Positions 24,801-37,900 of a DNA stretch of 64,000 nucleotides are shown piece after piece (position 1 is the stretch's first letter; each line of letters starts with the position of its first letter). Made by a program: the position numbers and the translations under genes. A model generated the notes under the pieces. It had not been told where the DNA came from. It was given only the letters and a program-made list of their open reading frames with translations, and made no database searches. This DNA comes from Phorcus lineatus (Eukaryota; Mollusca; Gastropoda; Trochida; Trochidae): the NCBI GenBank assembly GCA_921293015.1, contig OV121086.1, positions 46,455,402-46,519,401 of the forward strand. The letters are read 5' to 3'.

Positions 24801-26072
24801 TTCTTCAAGTACCTGCAGGACATCGCCGCAGCCGACCTCTTCTTCTGTTACAGATGGCTGCTGCTTGAATTGAAGCGAGAGTTCCCACTGGATGATGCAT
24901 TGTACATGTTGGAAGTGATGTGGAGCACACTGCCCCCTGACCCTCCCGAGCACTCCCTAGACCTTACTGACGAGGGCTTCAACTTCAAGTTCCTGTCAAC
25001 CTCCCCCTGCTCCCCAACCTTCTCTTTTCAGCAGACTGTGTATGCAAAGCTGCTTGCCATGAGGCGGCAAGGTGTCTCTTCCAGAAGTCACAGTGGCAGT
25101 GCACCTAATGAGTTGATACCTGGCAACTCGGCTAACAATAACAGTGTCAGTGCTTTTGATGCATCACCCATTGATGAGAAGAAGGAGATAACCCAAGACT
25201 ACCCAAGACTAGATGATCCTGATACCCGTGCTATGCAGCTCCGCTCGACGTCCATTGACAGACACCTGGAAGACAAGGTTGCGGGTGATGTTGGGGAATC
25301 TGGGGCCCATGGAGACGAGGGAGAGTGCGCTAATGGTAGTGTGGACAGTATTGAACTGACAGAAATGAGGGATGATCAGGCTGATGCATCATGTGAGGAG
25401 GTGGTCTCCAACATCGGCGCTGATGACAGCGGAACTGGAGCAACTGCCTCTGATGCTAGTCTGGTGGAGGATGGCTCCATCGAGGTTGGGAATGCAAGCC
25501 TCAAGGAGGAGGATACTGATCAGATGCAGTTTCATCTCTCCCTTGAGAAGAAGTCAGAAAATACAGAGGGCGAAAAACCTGCTAGAACATCATTCTTTGG
25601 CAACATGAAGAAATTGATTTCCTCTCCTAAGAGGAGGCCTGGTAATATTTCAATTCCTAAGGAGATTTCTAGTCATTCTGATACAGAGGTTAGCAGTAAA
25701 GAAGATGAAACCTCATCGGCCAAAGTCCCGGCCGAGAGTCAAACTCCTGCGTCAGGGGAAGGTGATTCTTCTTCAAGTTGTAACATGTACTCTGCATCTA
25801 AAATTGCTCAGAAACTTCCTCCTCCACACGAGTTTGGTTGCGGCAATCCATTCCTAATGTTCTTGTGTTTGACTCTGCTTCTGCAACATCGAAACCACAT
25901 CATGTGCAATAAACTAGACTATGAAGAGGTTGCAATGCATTTTGACCGAATGGTGCGCAGACACAGTGTGCACAAAGTGCTTCACACTGCCCGTCAGTTG
26001 TACTCAGAATATCTGCGTACTCAGCAGATCATTAGCGAGAAAGAGGCAGATGACTCTGGGCTCAGTGTTTAG
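18809..26072 (+). CDS. TBC1D25: TBC1D25 (OATL1) homologue, Rab GTPase-activating protein
   Basis: TBC1D25 is a GAP that acts on Rab33B and binds LC3/GABARAP on autophagosomes, controlling their maturation. Coding exons are 18809-18862, 22258-22367, 23071-23219, 23521-23670 and 24166-26072, all with GT-AG introns and compatible phases; the product is 789 aa. Residues 1-104 match the N-terminal domain of human TBC1D25 (REVIRVKVKKC; SVDPQITSFEMLQ; YLSMLSDWDMDAAF). DDWDVI at 107-112 is a W-x-x-I LC3-interacting motif at the same place as in the human protein. The TBC domain starts near residue 199. Its arginine finger is R270 (VKKDVLR) and its glutamine finger is Q308 (SYCQGMSDL). A Ser/Asp/Glu-rich linker (about 420-700) separates the main part from a conserved TBC end (GNPFLMFLCL, 704 onward). 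The linker is long, as in the family. The final exon alone carries 80 percent of the protein. Introns 1 and 2 hold repeats. Confidence 0.95.
19738..19985 (+). repeat. Duplicate of the TBC1D25 intron-1 end, carrying a decoy splice acceptor
   Basis: About 245 bases parallel 22020-22262. Shared blocks include 'gttatt.caaggcat.tatcactac', 'ttgt.tatc.tga.gggacaa', 'agtgttactc' and a closing 'tgacagt.acat....ttgtttcag-aa'. The AG at 19976-19977 occupies the place of the real acceptor AG at 22256-22257, but is followed by non-coding sequence. Confidence 0.75.
21126..21250 (+). repeat. Inner direct duplication, left copy
   Basis: Parallels 21796-21930 in the same orientation: 'ata.ac.tagtac', 'gtaac.tgtgaa.caatagt.cca', 'atcagtcc', 'tctattcagtatg.gt', 'gattca' and 'acagttctac.....gcag'. 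The two copies flank the 79-bp tandem repeat. Confidence 0.7.
21250..21795 (+). repeat. Dispersed repeat copy B with a 79-bp tandem expansion
   Basis: The ends match copy A at 11610-11900. In the middle, a 79-bp unit (AGGATTAGGACAACTTTAGG, then 'acaaacctagcaaaactttgat', 'ggggtataatctgctttcgtaagtg') is repeated about five times. AGGATTAGG starts at 21411, 21490 and 21569, with a variant at 21648. The inner units are nearly identical, implying recent expansion. Confidence 0.9.
21796..21930 (+). repeat. Inner direct duplication, right copy
   Basis: Partner of 21126-21250. Together with the outer pair (19738 and 22020) it gives the order X-Y-array-Y'-X', all in direct orientation. Confidence 0.7.
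22368..23070. other. TBC1D25 intron 2
   Basis: GTAGGT donor and GTTATTTCAG acceptor. No repeat or gene seen. Confidence 0.85.
23671..24165. other. TBC1D25 intron 4
   Basis: GTTAGT donor and a pyrimidine-rich CCTTTTTCCAG acceptor. Nothing else recognised. Intron 3 (23220-23520) is similar, with a GTGTGA donor and TATTTCAG acceptor. Confidence 0.85.
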
Positions 26073-26575
26073 ACGTTACTCACACTCAGACTTACTAATT
26101 TATTAATTATTCACATTTGTGATTTATCAATTATAATGTAATCATTTCAATGTTGGGAGATTCCACTTGAACTTGTATTTCAAAACTATTTTTTCAGTGC
26201 TATTTTATCATCTTTTTTATGATTTTCAATATTATGTGATTTGTGATAAAATTACCAAGAAATCCTGACTTTTGATTTAGGTATTGAATTCTTGATCCAA
26301 ACACAAACACTCCATTTCTATACTTTATGATTAACTAATGAATTAAAAAAAATCATATTGATTTTCGATGAAAGGCAAAAAATATTTTGCATGGTTTTAA
26401 TGGATTTAAATAGGCAAGTCTTAATGTCCATTTCATTTCCTTTGGATCTCAAGTCATTCTATAAAATGATGCTATATTCACATTGTTAACTTTTCATGTG
26501 ATTCATTGACAATATGACAACTGTGCAATTTGTTCTAGTCCTTACTTGCTGTACATATATATTTACATGTCTGAA

Positions 26576-26581
26576 AATAAA
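26576..26581 (+). promoter_or_regulatory. Candidate polyadenylation signal of TBC1D25
   Basis: AATAAA about 500 bases after the stop codon, followed by a T/G-containing stretch. It is the best candidate in the 3' flank; cleavage was not demonstrated. Confidence 0.5.
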
Positions 26582-28906
26582 TCGTGACATTAAATCATTG
26601 AATTCTCTTGTACAGTTATGACTAATTTGCTATCCATGGCAAAGGGTTTTTCTTTATCTTTTACTGCTTTTCAATTCAGATGAAAAAGGAGCCATGAGCT
26701 CTGTAGCTCTCCATTCGTTTGCTCCGTCTCCTTAGTTTGAAGGCTTATGAAAAAAAATAGGTTTATAGCATGTAACGAATTGTCACCAAATTTAAGCTTT
26801 TGGGTAATTTTGATTCATTAACATAATTTAAGCAAAAAGCTATTAGGAAGATAAATCTGTGAGTTGTTCATGTTACTCAATTCTGCTAAACCTCATATAT
26901 TTATTCGTACCTATAATCATGTGAAAATACCTACACCAGTTCACAAATACAGTAAGCAGCAGCTCTCTTGTGCACCAAGCACTTGGAGCTGTACTGAACT
27001 CAATAAACCTGATGCGATTCCCACGGTGTTTTGATGTTTGCACAGGTTTAGGATATAATTTGAAAATGTCTACTTTCAGAAATCTTTCACATATCACATA
27101 GAGGCAGTGGAAATTTGACCTTCCTACGCCTACTGTTTTTTAGCTGTTGTTAAAAGGTTCCAGACCAATCTAATTGAAGTAAGATCTACTATTGCTGCAA
27201 TACTTTAAGCAGATTATAGATCTCACAAGGCCCCATTACTCAAACTGTCAGGTTCACCTTAGGCTCCAGTTTGACCTCTTTATATATAACTTATATAACT
27301 GCAAGGAATCAAAATGTATGTCTCTTGATAGCCATTAATGAGGTGTTTCAAAATATGAAAACAAAACTCATTGACCTTTTAATTTTACACTGAACAAGTT
27401 GAAGTATTTAGGTCTTTTCTACTGTTGACAAGATATAAGTTTGCAACCATATGAATCGCCGCGTCCCTAAACAGAGACACAATGCAGTCATCTGGGAATG
27501 TTATGAGTTGTGAAACATACTTCACGCTTGAACATGCTTTAAAAAACATGTTTGTAATTCATATTTACACAGGTTGCATCATTACATAACACCATTTACC
27601 TTTATGCAATACAGGTAAATAAGATCAAATATAAATCTACTGTCAGCAAACAAAGTCAATTTTTTTACTGTAAGGTAAGATCAAATTAATTTTTGATAAG
27701 TCCTTAAATTTACTGTTTTCACAAGACATTTCTACAAAGAAGATGTTCATCAGGTACAGCAATATATGAATATCCTTTGAAGCAACGGTTAGTTACCATA
27801 TCTCAAATCTTAATGGAATGTCTTTCAGGCTCTGGTACATCAACTCTGTTGCCTCATTGGACCACTGAATAACTCCTTGTGCTGTTCTATGGTTTAATCT
27901 CCGTCATCTTCAGAATATCTTGTCATGTAAGCAATGAACAATTCCACCTGAATGTGAGCAATTGGTAAACTCTATAGACTTTTCAAAATTAAAAGATGTT
28001 CTTCAACTAGGTGGAATTCAACAAAGTTCATGGTCACACCAACTTTGAAGACAATTAATCAGGAACTATTCCTTTTGGTCAGTTCTCATTTGTTTTTCTT
28101 TGGTTAGGTTTAGATATCGCAGTTTAACTTATGCACATACAAATATAAAACTGTCAATGGAACAAGTTAAGATTATTTCATTTCTGGTAGTTAATTCATG
28201 CTCATCTTGTGAATACTTGAATACATGGCCAGAGCAATACAGTGAGATAATTGTCAAGCTTTCCTTTGTGATTCTTGAGCTATCCAGTCTTACAATAAGA
28301 AAAGCTGTAAATGTTCAATCGTAATCTATTTCACAGCGAAAATTCTCAAGAAGTGCCCTAGCTGCAGTTGTGTCTGAACAGTTATTATCTCCCTTGAACT
28401 TTATTTAGACTCCTGATTCAAGACCGTCAAGGTCAACCTTTTCACATAAAAAAATGAGACAAAGTGAATATTTTCTCAAAAGTTTTTAATGATGCCCAAG
28501 AGATAAAGTACAATAGTAACATGGACAAACATGACGAGTAGGTAAATGTCATCTACTAAACATCTTTCTGTCTCCGCTCTTTCAATATAAATACCAATAA
28601 CAAGTTTGCATTCCATTAAGTGTTTCATTACCATCAGAAATCTTTACATATCACATAGAGGCAGTCAAGGTTGAAAAAGGATATCATAAATCAGTAAACA
28701 GGAAACATATTTTGTCTTACGCATCTAATAATTCACATAAATACTTTCACTTAAGATAAAAAAAACAATACTAAGTTCAGAAACTTTCAAATAATTGTCT
28801 CTTTAATTTGTCAAAATTCAACTTGTCTTGATAAATACATTATCCTAAGGCTGATGTTATGATAAGCCAATTTGAGATGAACGCACATGTAGAAAGCTAA
28901 GAAAGT
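26582..28906. other. Convergent 3' space between TBC1D25 and COPG
   Basis: No gene recognised. A minus-strand AATAAA (28405-28400) about 500 bases after the COPG stop could end that transcript. A roughly 35-base sequence is repeated in direct orientation at 27077-27112 and 28634-28668 ('cagaaatctt.acatatcac', then 'atagaggcagt'). Confidence 0.5.
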
Positions 28907-31900
28907 TTATGCAATGGCAGTGGCGAGGACCTCAGACACATTTGGGTCAGTTGATCTGACCGTCAACTGCATGGTGACCCCTGAGTCTGTCAGGGCGAGT
29001 TTTGCACGGACCAGGGCATCATGACCTCCCCGGAACACCCCAGCCAGGAAGAGGGTGTGTGAACTCTTTCCCTCCGACACCTTGTCTGATCTCTCGCACG
29101 GCTGCATGCCCAAGTACTGAATGATGTTCTTGATGGCTTCTGTGGATGCAAATGTGCAACAAATATTATTAACTATTCTGGCTAGAGAAGCAGTAGGTAT
29201 GATATTTATATCTGAACAACCTAAAGATCTTAATTGATTTCTATGACACAGAAAAGATACTTTGAAATGAAAGCTAATGATTGGAAAAAATAATTGATTT
29301 AGATATATTTTCATAGACGCTGTAAAACGATGTACTGTCAGCTTTGTAATATAGGCATCAACATTTGCTTCTTACATTGTTATATGAAGTCACAAAGGCC
29401 ACAAGGTCACTATCAATTGTTATTATGTATCATTACACCCCAAACAGAAAACTCAATGGAGATATATCCTTGATTTTCTGTCCTATTAACTCACTTTTTG
29501 TTTACAAATACATTACAATTTTGTTACAGGCAACCTAACCATAAAATAAAGAATAAGATTTGGTTACCTTCGAGTGTGTGTATGGTAGACAGAGCGTACG
29601 TGTCCTCCAGCTCATTCTCTGGTCCCACTTCCTCCCAGGAAGCGGCGAAGTTCGGCTTCATCACCCGCTGTACATGGTCCGCAACTGTCACCTCAACATC
29701 CTCCAACTGTCAGGAACATACAGAAGACCATTGCATATAATATTATTTCAATTCATTCTATTGATATTTATAATTATATAGTAAAAATCAGCACAAAGCT
29801 TGAGTCACTTAAAGTCAAAATGATTACTAAGTCCTGTGTAACTCAAAATGCAAAAAGTAAGTAAGTCAAACAGAAAATATTGATCCCTTAATCAACTTCT
29901 AGAAGTTAGGGTGATGAAGAAGAATAGTAGATTTGGTTATTGTTGATATTAATGATACTAGGATGCTTGATAACAACACCAGACTTATCTCAAAGCATTG
30001 CCTGTTTACAATAAATAAGATTTATATAAATAAATCTAGTCTTCATTCATAGAAAAACAAACATCTTACTTTAATAATATACCAAGATAAAGCTTTAAGG
30101 GGGAATAGGATAGGATCTCTATTTATACTCATCTAGCTACGGACCTTGGTCTACTTGCACAAAGCTCCCATGCACAGAGTTCACTAAGGTATTGGAACTC
30201 AATATTTTAACATGGAAGTTGAAGTCCCCTAGTGCTTAGGGAGCTTCATGATATGAGGACCAGGTCTGTTTGGAGATGTTCTTTATCTATAGGCAGTAAT
30301 GGTTGGTGTAATGCAAACGAAACATAAAAATGGAAAAGAGGAATTCCTTACCACATATTCATCTTCATACCCATCATCGTCTGGTTCTCCGGTGTTGGGA
30401 TCACAGTCCTTTACTATAAACTTGAGAGTACATGTGAAGCTGCCTGTCACTGGAACACAACACAAACAACTGTCATATACTCCACAAAACATTCAATAGA
30501 ACCTCTTTATCTTTTAGAATCATTAATGTTAGATACAATGTTACAAATGTTTCACTCACCCTGTGTAGGTTCTGGAGGGAGACGGACAAGAGTGTATGTA
30601 GTTCCTGGCTTGTTGTAGGGAAGACTGGTGCATGGCACCGACTTGACCACCTCGAAGCCGTCCACCGGGTCCATCTGTACAGTCACCTGCTCCAACATCT
30701 GGTCATTCAGCGTGTTCGTGCAGTCAAACTGGAAACAATGGAATATTCAATATAAACTAGGGGAAAACATTGCATTGAACATAAAAACAAAATGGATAAT
30801 AAGTTGAGGAGATTTGAAGGTAATGTTGATTTTATTATTATTTCTCCTCATTGTAGTAATTCCAATTAACTATCCTCCTGGGGCAAGTGTACAGAATACG
30901 CTATGGCGTACCTACCTCAATTTTACATTAAAACTGATTAATTTAACAGATTTTGTAAAATAGCACATTGGGGTTCAAGTTAAAAACGACAATGAATATA
31001 AATGTTTGTCAAAAAGTTTAGAATTTGTCACAAGTAAGCTCCAAATAAGTTTGTCATCTCCTTCAGACCTAAGAAGGGATGAACAGAAGCACATTAGGAT
31101 TACTTTACCCACCTGGAATATGATGTAGTTGCTGAGGGTGTGTTTGACACACTGTACCACGTACTCCGTCTCGGATTCTGTCAGCTCAACAGGCTGAGAC
31201 GAGCGGAATAGTGGACCAACGTTTGCCAGTTCTGGCACTGCCGCAATTTGTTCTGAAAAAATGAATATGACATTAAGATATACTAATGAAAAAGAAGAGC
31301 AGAACAAAAACACATATATGAATATTCAAAGTGACAAGAATTGCTAAGAAAGATGTTGAAGCATTCACTTCTGGGTGCTATATTTCTGACTGTGCAAACA
31401 TATCAGCAGCTGAATTAATCAGTATATAATCACTCTGAGTGACCTAATGACAAATAACCCCTCAAGGTAGTCTGTGAGGCCCACTGACCTGCAAACACGT
31501 CTTGTCTGGATGCCACCACCTTGTCTGTAGCTTTAGAAGGAGCCAGGTCTCCGTCCCGCACTGAAACACAGCAACAGTGTAAGTCTAATATGCAAAGAGC
31601 AAAATAAAATGACAATTCTAAATAAGATATTTGAAACTGGAACATTTCAAACAGTCTAACATTCCAACAGCATTTGATAAAATATAAATTTCTTGACAGT
31701 TAACTATAGAAAAGTGAGCAATGAAAAAGATATCATAGATTCCTTCTTCACATAAATATCTTTCTAAAACTCCTTTATAAACCTATTGTTTAATAAAGTC
31801 TTCCACTGAAATATTTGACTCACTGCCAGGTCTTTGGTCCTGTAAGGGCTGGGTCTCGAGGGGCACAGACTTCAGGTCGAAGGGGGTCTCGGTGGGCTCC

Positions 31901-34900
31901 AGCGTGTAGTTATGAAGAGCACGCTCTAGTCCAACAATAGACACCTGCAGACCTACAGACAGACAAACATTCATAAGATTTGAATACAGATAATGAGACA
32001 TCAAACCTTCTTTCTTGGAGGGAAAGCTTCCCAATGATTGAGCTTTTGGTTTTAGCGTGACTAGTCACAGTTTCTCGGGAAGATGAAAATTGAATTCAGA
32101 AACAGATTGATTTTAAAACAATATAACAGCAAGTTTTGTTTCATATTCAGTTCATGGATTTTGATGTTACTGTTTATATAATTCATAAATGGTAACATTG
32201 CCATAAATGATAAATAGAACCAATGTTTGGGTATTCTTCTGGACAACAAAATATCAGATCAAGGATTGTGTTGGGAGGTTTGGCAGCAGACAAGGTAATC
32301 TATCGGTACAAGATTAGACACGGAGGGCATACCACTTCAAACTACAAAATAAAAGTCCTTTTTTTTCAAGACTTAGCTCTTACCATTGAGGATGTAGGCA
32401 GAGTTGAGAGATTTCTGTTGTTGTTTGAGGATGTTGACATAGAACGTGGCCCGATCTCGCACTTCATCGTCCGTGTCCAGCTGGCATCTGTACATGCAAT
32501 AGCAAACAATTCATTATCAAAAACGTTTGTACATAGAATGCACTCTATTTTAGTCATTTATTCAAATATTCATCCATTTCAAAATTGCTGTCATCATTAG
32601 TCGACATTGGATGTAACTATCTTAATATTGTCTACCTGGTAATTATAACCAAGCACTGCAAATATATATTTGTCATCCAAAACATTTTAAAACACTCAAG
32701 CTTGAACAGAATACTATGAGAAGATGGATATGACTGAACTGTAAATGAAACTTTCTCCAATCTTAAAGAGCAAAAACAATGTGTAAATCTACTATCATTT
32801 GTCCTAATATCATAATACTTCAAGAAATGTGAAAGCTTATCCTTATGTTTCCATTGGAGAAATCTAGCAGATTTACATAGTTTAACGTGGCTTCTTTGAG
32901 TAATCCACTACAGACACAACAATAAATAATAATGTAGGGAAAGACAACCTCTTGAGAGAAAGAAAAAAAGAAGTTCAAGAGCCTACTCATTCAATTATAT
33001 ATACATGTGCAGACAAAGAAGAGAAACAAACCAGTTCAAAAGACCCACCTCTCCAAGAGAACAATGCAGCTATGTAGCAACTCTTCACAGTGGCCACCAA
33101 ACTTGGCTATGGCACTAACAGCAGCTGGAAATTGAAACACAGAAGTTAAGCTGTAGACATGGTAAATATAAACACAAGGGAGATAACTCATTAACCATTC
33201 TCTCCAAGAAAGTTATGTTTGACTCGAGTTACATCCCCTTCACTTAAAGGGGGTCAACAACTTTAATTTTTAACTTCCAGTGTTTTATTAGCGAGGCCCC
33301 GCGAGAGTCGTAAAACTCAATCAGCGCGCTCTCTACTCAGCGGTGTTTTATCTGCGCTGCATCCTACGCGCGCGGTTTCCTTACACGCGCGAATTACCCA
33401 ACCGGATACGCGTGTGAGAATGTCGTTTTAAACAAATCGTTCTACAACTGAACTGCCATATGAGATATGAGATATGAGAAAAAATATATAAATCTTTGTA
33501 AAGTGAAATCTTTTTTAGTTTTTATTTCCCTCACCTTTTACAAAATTAGATAAACAATTCTGGTGCTCTGGTATTATGCAGTTGTTTACATTTAACTTGT
33601 AAGCTTGGACACTACAAACTTCACAATATTTCCGTCGATATTTTTAAAAGTTAGGTTTTGACTTGTGTGGATATTTTTTGAATTTTCGTCACTATTACTC
33701 AATTCCTAACTATTTGAAATTTCTTATCTATGGCAGATAGGGGTTTGAGGGTTGTTTTTTTTTATATTTGGCAGTAAATTGAACCTGGATTAAACAACTG
33801 TAAAATCAATGCACTTTTAATATTGATACAATTCACATATAGTTATCCAACTTTTTAAGAGCATAATTGAACACCAAGTTGACATTTAACAAAGACACAA
33901 TCATTTTTCAGAAATTTAAGACACGTTTGCCATAATTTTAAAATATCACTGATAGTTATAAAAAGGGAATACATAAAGGAAATACAGGTCACTAGTTATA
34001 AAGTTTAACTAAAAGGGTTACCTTGATGATAGGGTGTTTTAAACTGTTTTTTTGGGTCCGGTTTAGTATGTCTCGCATTTGAGTTGACTATTCATCAGTA
34101 AAATTTGAAGGTATAATCTCATGATGATACAATCGAAAATTGATTTAATATTTTCATTATTTCAAAGTCATCGACTAGGGGTTCACCTCGTACACCATGC
34201 GTCCCGATAGTTCCGATATGGGATTTCTAATTACGAATGGATAAGAATAAGAATGACTTGAAAAATGATGTATACAAACCTGGCAGTAATTGTTAACGTA
34301 CATGTATTTACCAGTCTTACAGAGAAAAGGGCACCAACAATCTGAGCCATAATTAATGATAGATTCACTTTAGTAAATGACAATAAGAATTATCTCGTCC
34401 TAATCCCGGATTGACAAATAGTTACTTTGTTTTGATTTTTTCCACGTAGTCTCTCAGACATTATACAATGCATGAACGGTAAAGCTGAAATCAACAATGA
34501 TGTTATCTAATTTATCAGCCAACCAGTCAGGCATAAAGCAATAAAGCACAGCTGTCCTCGGAACAGGAAATGATAATAAGGATATTATGTAAGAGATCGA
34601 TCACATACGTTGTCTATAACACTTCAAGGAAGTTATATAGTACTTGGAAAGTCTGGTGTAAACAGTCACTGTAATCTCGCTCTACTCCCATGTTTTCAGT
34701 TGACGAGCTGGAATAAACATTGTCAATTCACTTCCTCTCTAATTCTGTTTTATTTGTTTATGATTGTATGTGGGCGTAAGGCAGCTTACTGAAATTAAAG
34801 AATTGATATATTTCGAAATAATTGCATTTTCATCACTTCAATGCCAAAATCATGATATTTATTTATTTTCAATAATCATCGACAAAAGGCCAACGGCTGC

Positions 34901-37900
34901 ACGGCAAGGACATGCTCCCCCTAAAGTCGACCGATTGCAGGTGTTCTCACAGCGACATGTGATAGTAGAGAAGCTATAGCCATTTTCCATTTTGGACTGC
35001 AGGCATCGTGTTGTTGGGTTGAAGTTTAACGTCTGCTTCCACCATTGTGTTACGTCGCCGACGTGGGGCCTATGCCTTAGTTATTTGCAATGAATGGGGG
35101 AATAAGATTTAGAATATGTCATAGACACCCAAATTAAGTTAATAAAAGTTCTAAAGTGGTAAAAAAAATAAAATCAATTTGGAATTTGGAATTCAGGCAT
35201 CGTGTCAGGAACGAAAATGAATAAGCCAATCAACGATCGCATGTAATAAAGGGGATTCCCCTGTCACAATGACCGCTTGGCCGGCGCCCAGTCCGTGTCA
35301 CGTGACCTCTTTCCCGGCTATGGCAATTACGTAACTGCTGGTCAATTAGGTCTAAAAGGCTAGGGTTGTTGTTCCCCTTTAACCTAAGCAGATAAACCAT
35401 AGCTGAAAGAAAACCAGACTGAAAATTGTGATAATATTGAATATGCAGAACACAAGCTCTTTATCTGATGGTAACATTTCTCAGTGAGTCCTACATGTAG
35501 CTCACTCACCTGCTCGGACAGCTGCGTTCTCCAAGATGACTCTGTTGTAGATGAAGCGGATGTACTTTGAGGGGGTTGGGGTGCGAGGTCCTTCTCTGCC
35601 CAGCAGATGCAAGATACGTGTTGCCAGGACAGTGTGCTCGCAGTCCTCAATAAACTCGCAAAGGTGCGCAAGGCCTAGTGTAACATAAATGTAAATTTGA
35701 GCAGAGCTAGATTTAACAAGTAAAGGCTAATAAAGTACTCTAGGGGCCAGGTGATGTCTGGTACACAAAAGGTTTAAAAAAAGATGCTCCATGGTACATA
35801 TTTCATTGTTTTTGCATAATTTTTGTTATAACAAAAATGAAAATAAAATAATTACTTTAACATATGACACCTACTTTATACAAATCAGTAATGAAATAAA
35901 TGTATGAGATTTTTAAAAACAAATTTTACTGAGAATTTCTTGATTTTGTCTGATAATACAGTCTGGTCCTTTTTGTTGTATTTTCAGTAGTTACCATCTG
36001 TCAACTCAAATAAAAATCAATAACAGCATGATTCTTCACTCACCAGCCTCCTTTGCCTCTGGGTTCTCCTCAATGATGGTGATGATGCAGTCCACGATTG
36101 CTCGCTTGTAGTCAAAACCTCCCTGAAACAGCCAAGATACACAATCAGAGGGCACGCACCTTATCCATACCTTAGAATTTACAACTAGATTGTTTTATGG
36201 TCTGTTCCACTCAGAACAAAGTTTAATACAGATTGTAAAGGCTGATGATACGCTAATGGGTAAGGTTTATACCTCTAATTGTTCATTTATTTTCGCTGCA
36301 TGTCTTAAAACTGCTACTGACAACAGTAATGTTACAAACCTCATCTCTGAGCATGGATGACAGGAAGTTCATCAGCACGCTGTGTTTCCTTGGAAACTTG
36401 GCGCACAGGGATCTGAAAAAAACCCATCACAGCCCTTTATTTGCTGAATTATAAGAAAAAGGTGCAGTCAAACAACAGGAACCAACTATGTAGTAGGTCA
36501 TAGTAAATTATTATAATTCAGTGCGCTGATTTGTTGCCACGATATGTGACCAAGTTGTTCTTAAAGGATGGGCACAAGGCACATCTCACGGACTAAGTGA
36601 TTGAAATATGTTTCAGTTAAACCAACCTGATAGCCTGAACAACAACGATCTTGAACTCATCAGAAATCTCGGACATAAAGGAAGATATCTGTTTCATGAG
36701 TCTGTCAACGCTGCTCTCGTTGCCTGTCTTGAGGAGGGTTGTGATAGCAAGGGTCGCGATGCTGCGGTTCACATCTGTGATCAGGTTCTCCAGGTCAAGA
36801 TTACACGCCGTCACTGCCGCTGGGTGCTTCATTGCAACCTACACATAGACAGATACAAAAACATGATTTGAATGTGAATATTGATGAATAACGTCATACT
36901 GTGTTTCCATCAAGATAAAATCTCTACAGGAAGAGTAAAGATATATTTGGAACCTCAAATATAATATAAAATTCGAAAACATAAATCTTGTCAAAGTTAT
37001 GAGCATTCTCTAAAAAAAACCTGAGAATCTTAACAACACAATTTACAGAGTAAAAGGTAGAAACCTTGTTGAGAGTTCTGACAGCAGCAAATCTGAGTGT
37101 TGGTTTGGGCGAGCTACAGAAGAGCTGGAGAACAGAGACAGCAGGAGCCAAGTCCTTAGCAGTGGTGTTTTTCATGTTGACAATGGCATGAGCTGCTTCA
37201 TAGATCACAATTTCGCTCTTGTTTCGCAGACAACTCTCGACGAAGTCAAAGATCGGACTCTCCGATCTGAAACCATACAATTCTTATTACAAATAGAATA
37301 CCTCGTTATTTCTTTATATCCTATGACATGCCAATTCTCTGACGGATAAAGTTTTTCAGGAATAAAGTCAACATAAATCAAAAAGTCAAATAGTGAAACA
37401 AATTCTGAACAGCGACCTCTTTTAATGATATAACAAATAATAAATCACAAAAAGAAACCTACCCTGCATCTTCCTCCTCTATAAGCTTGCTGGCAATGCG
37501 GATCTGTAACAAGAAACGATTTTTATCTATTAGACAACACAACTTATCAACCAACAAGAAAAAGCAACTGGTCTTGATAGATATTACCACGATTAAATAC
37601 CCTTTATGTGAGCAAGGAACTCGGAGTTAATAACAAGTTGGGCATTGGGCAACCACTGCAGGTCTATCATCTTGTCTACAGAAATAAAGTGAGTGGAAGT
37701 GAGTTGATGTTTAACCCCGCTTGTCTACAGAAATAAAACACATCAGGTTTGTTACTTGAACTGGATTACAGAAGATGAAATATTCACAAACATCATAACA
37801 AGACAGGAACTGAAGCTACCAATATATAACAGCAAACATGTAGCGTGATATGAAAATCAGAAGGCTATTCATCATGACTAGGTAGGGAGGGGGACTAAAG

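Noticed and set aside
24445-24953. Minus-strand frames opposite the TBC1D25 last exon
   Set aside because: Shadows of the strongly conserved TBC-domain coding sequence.
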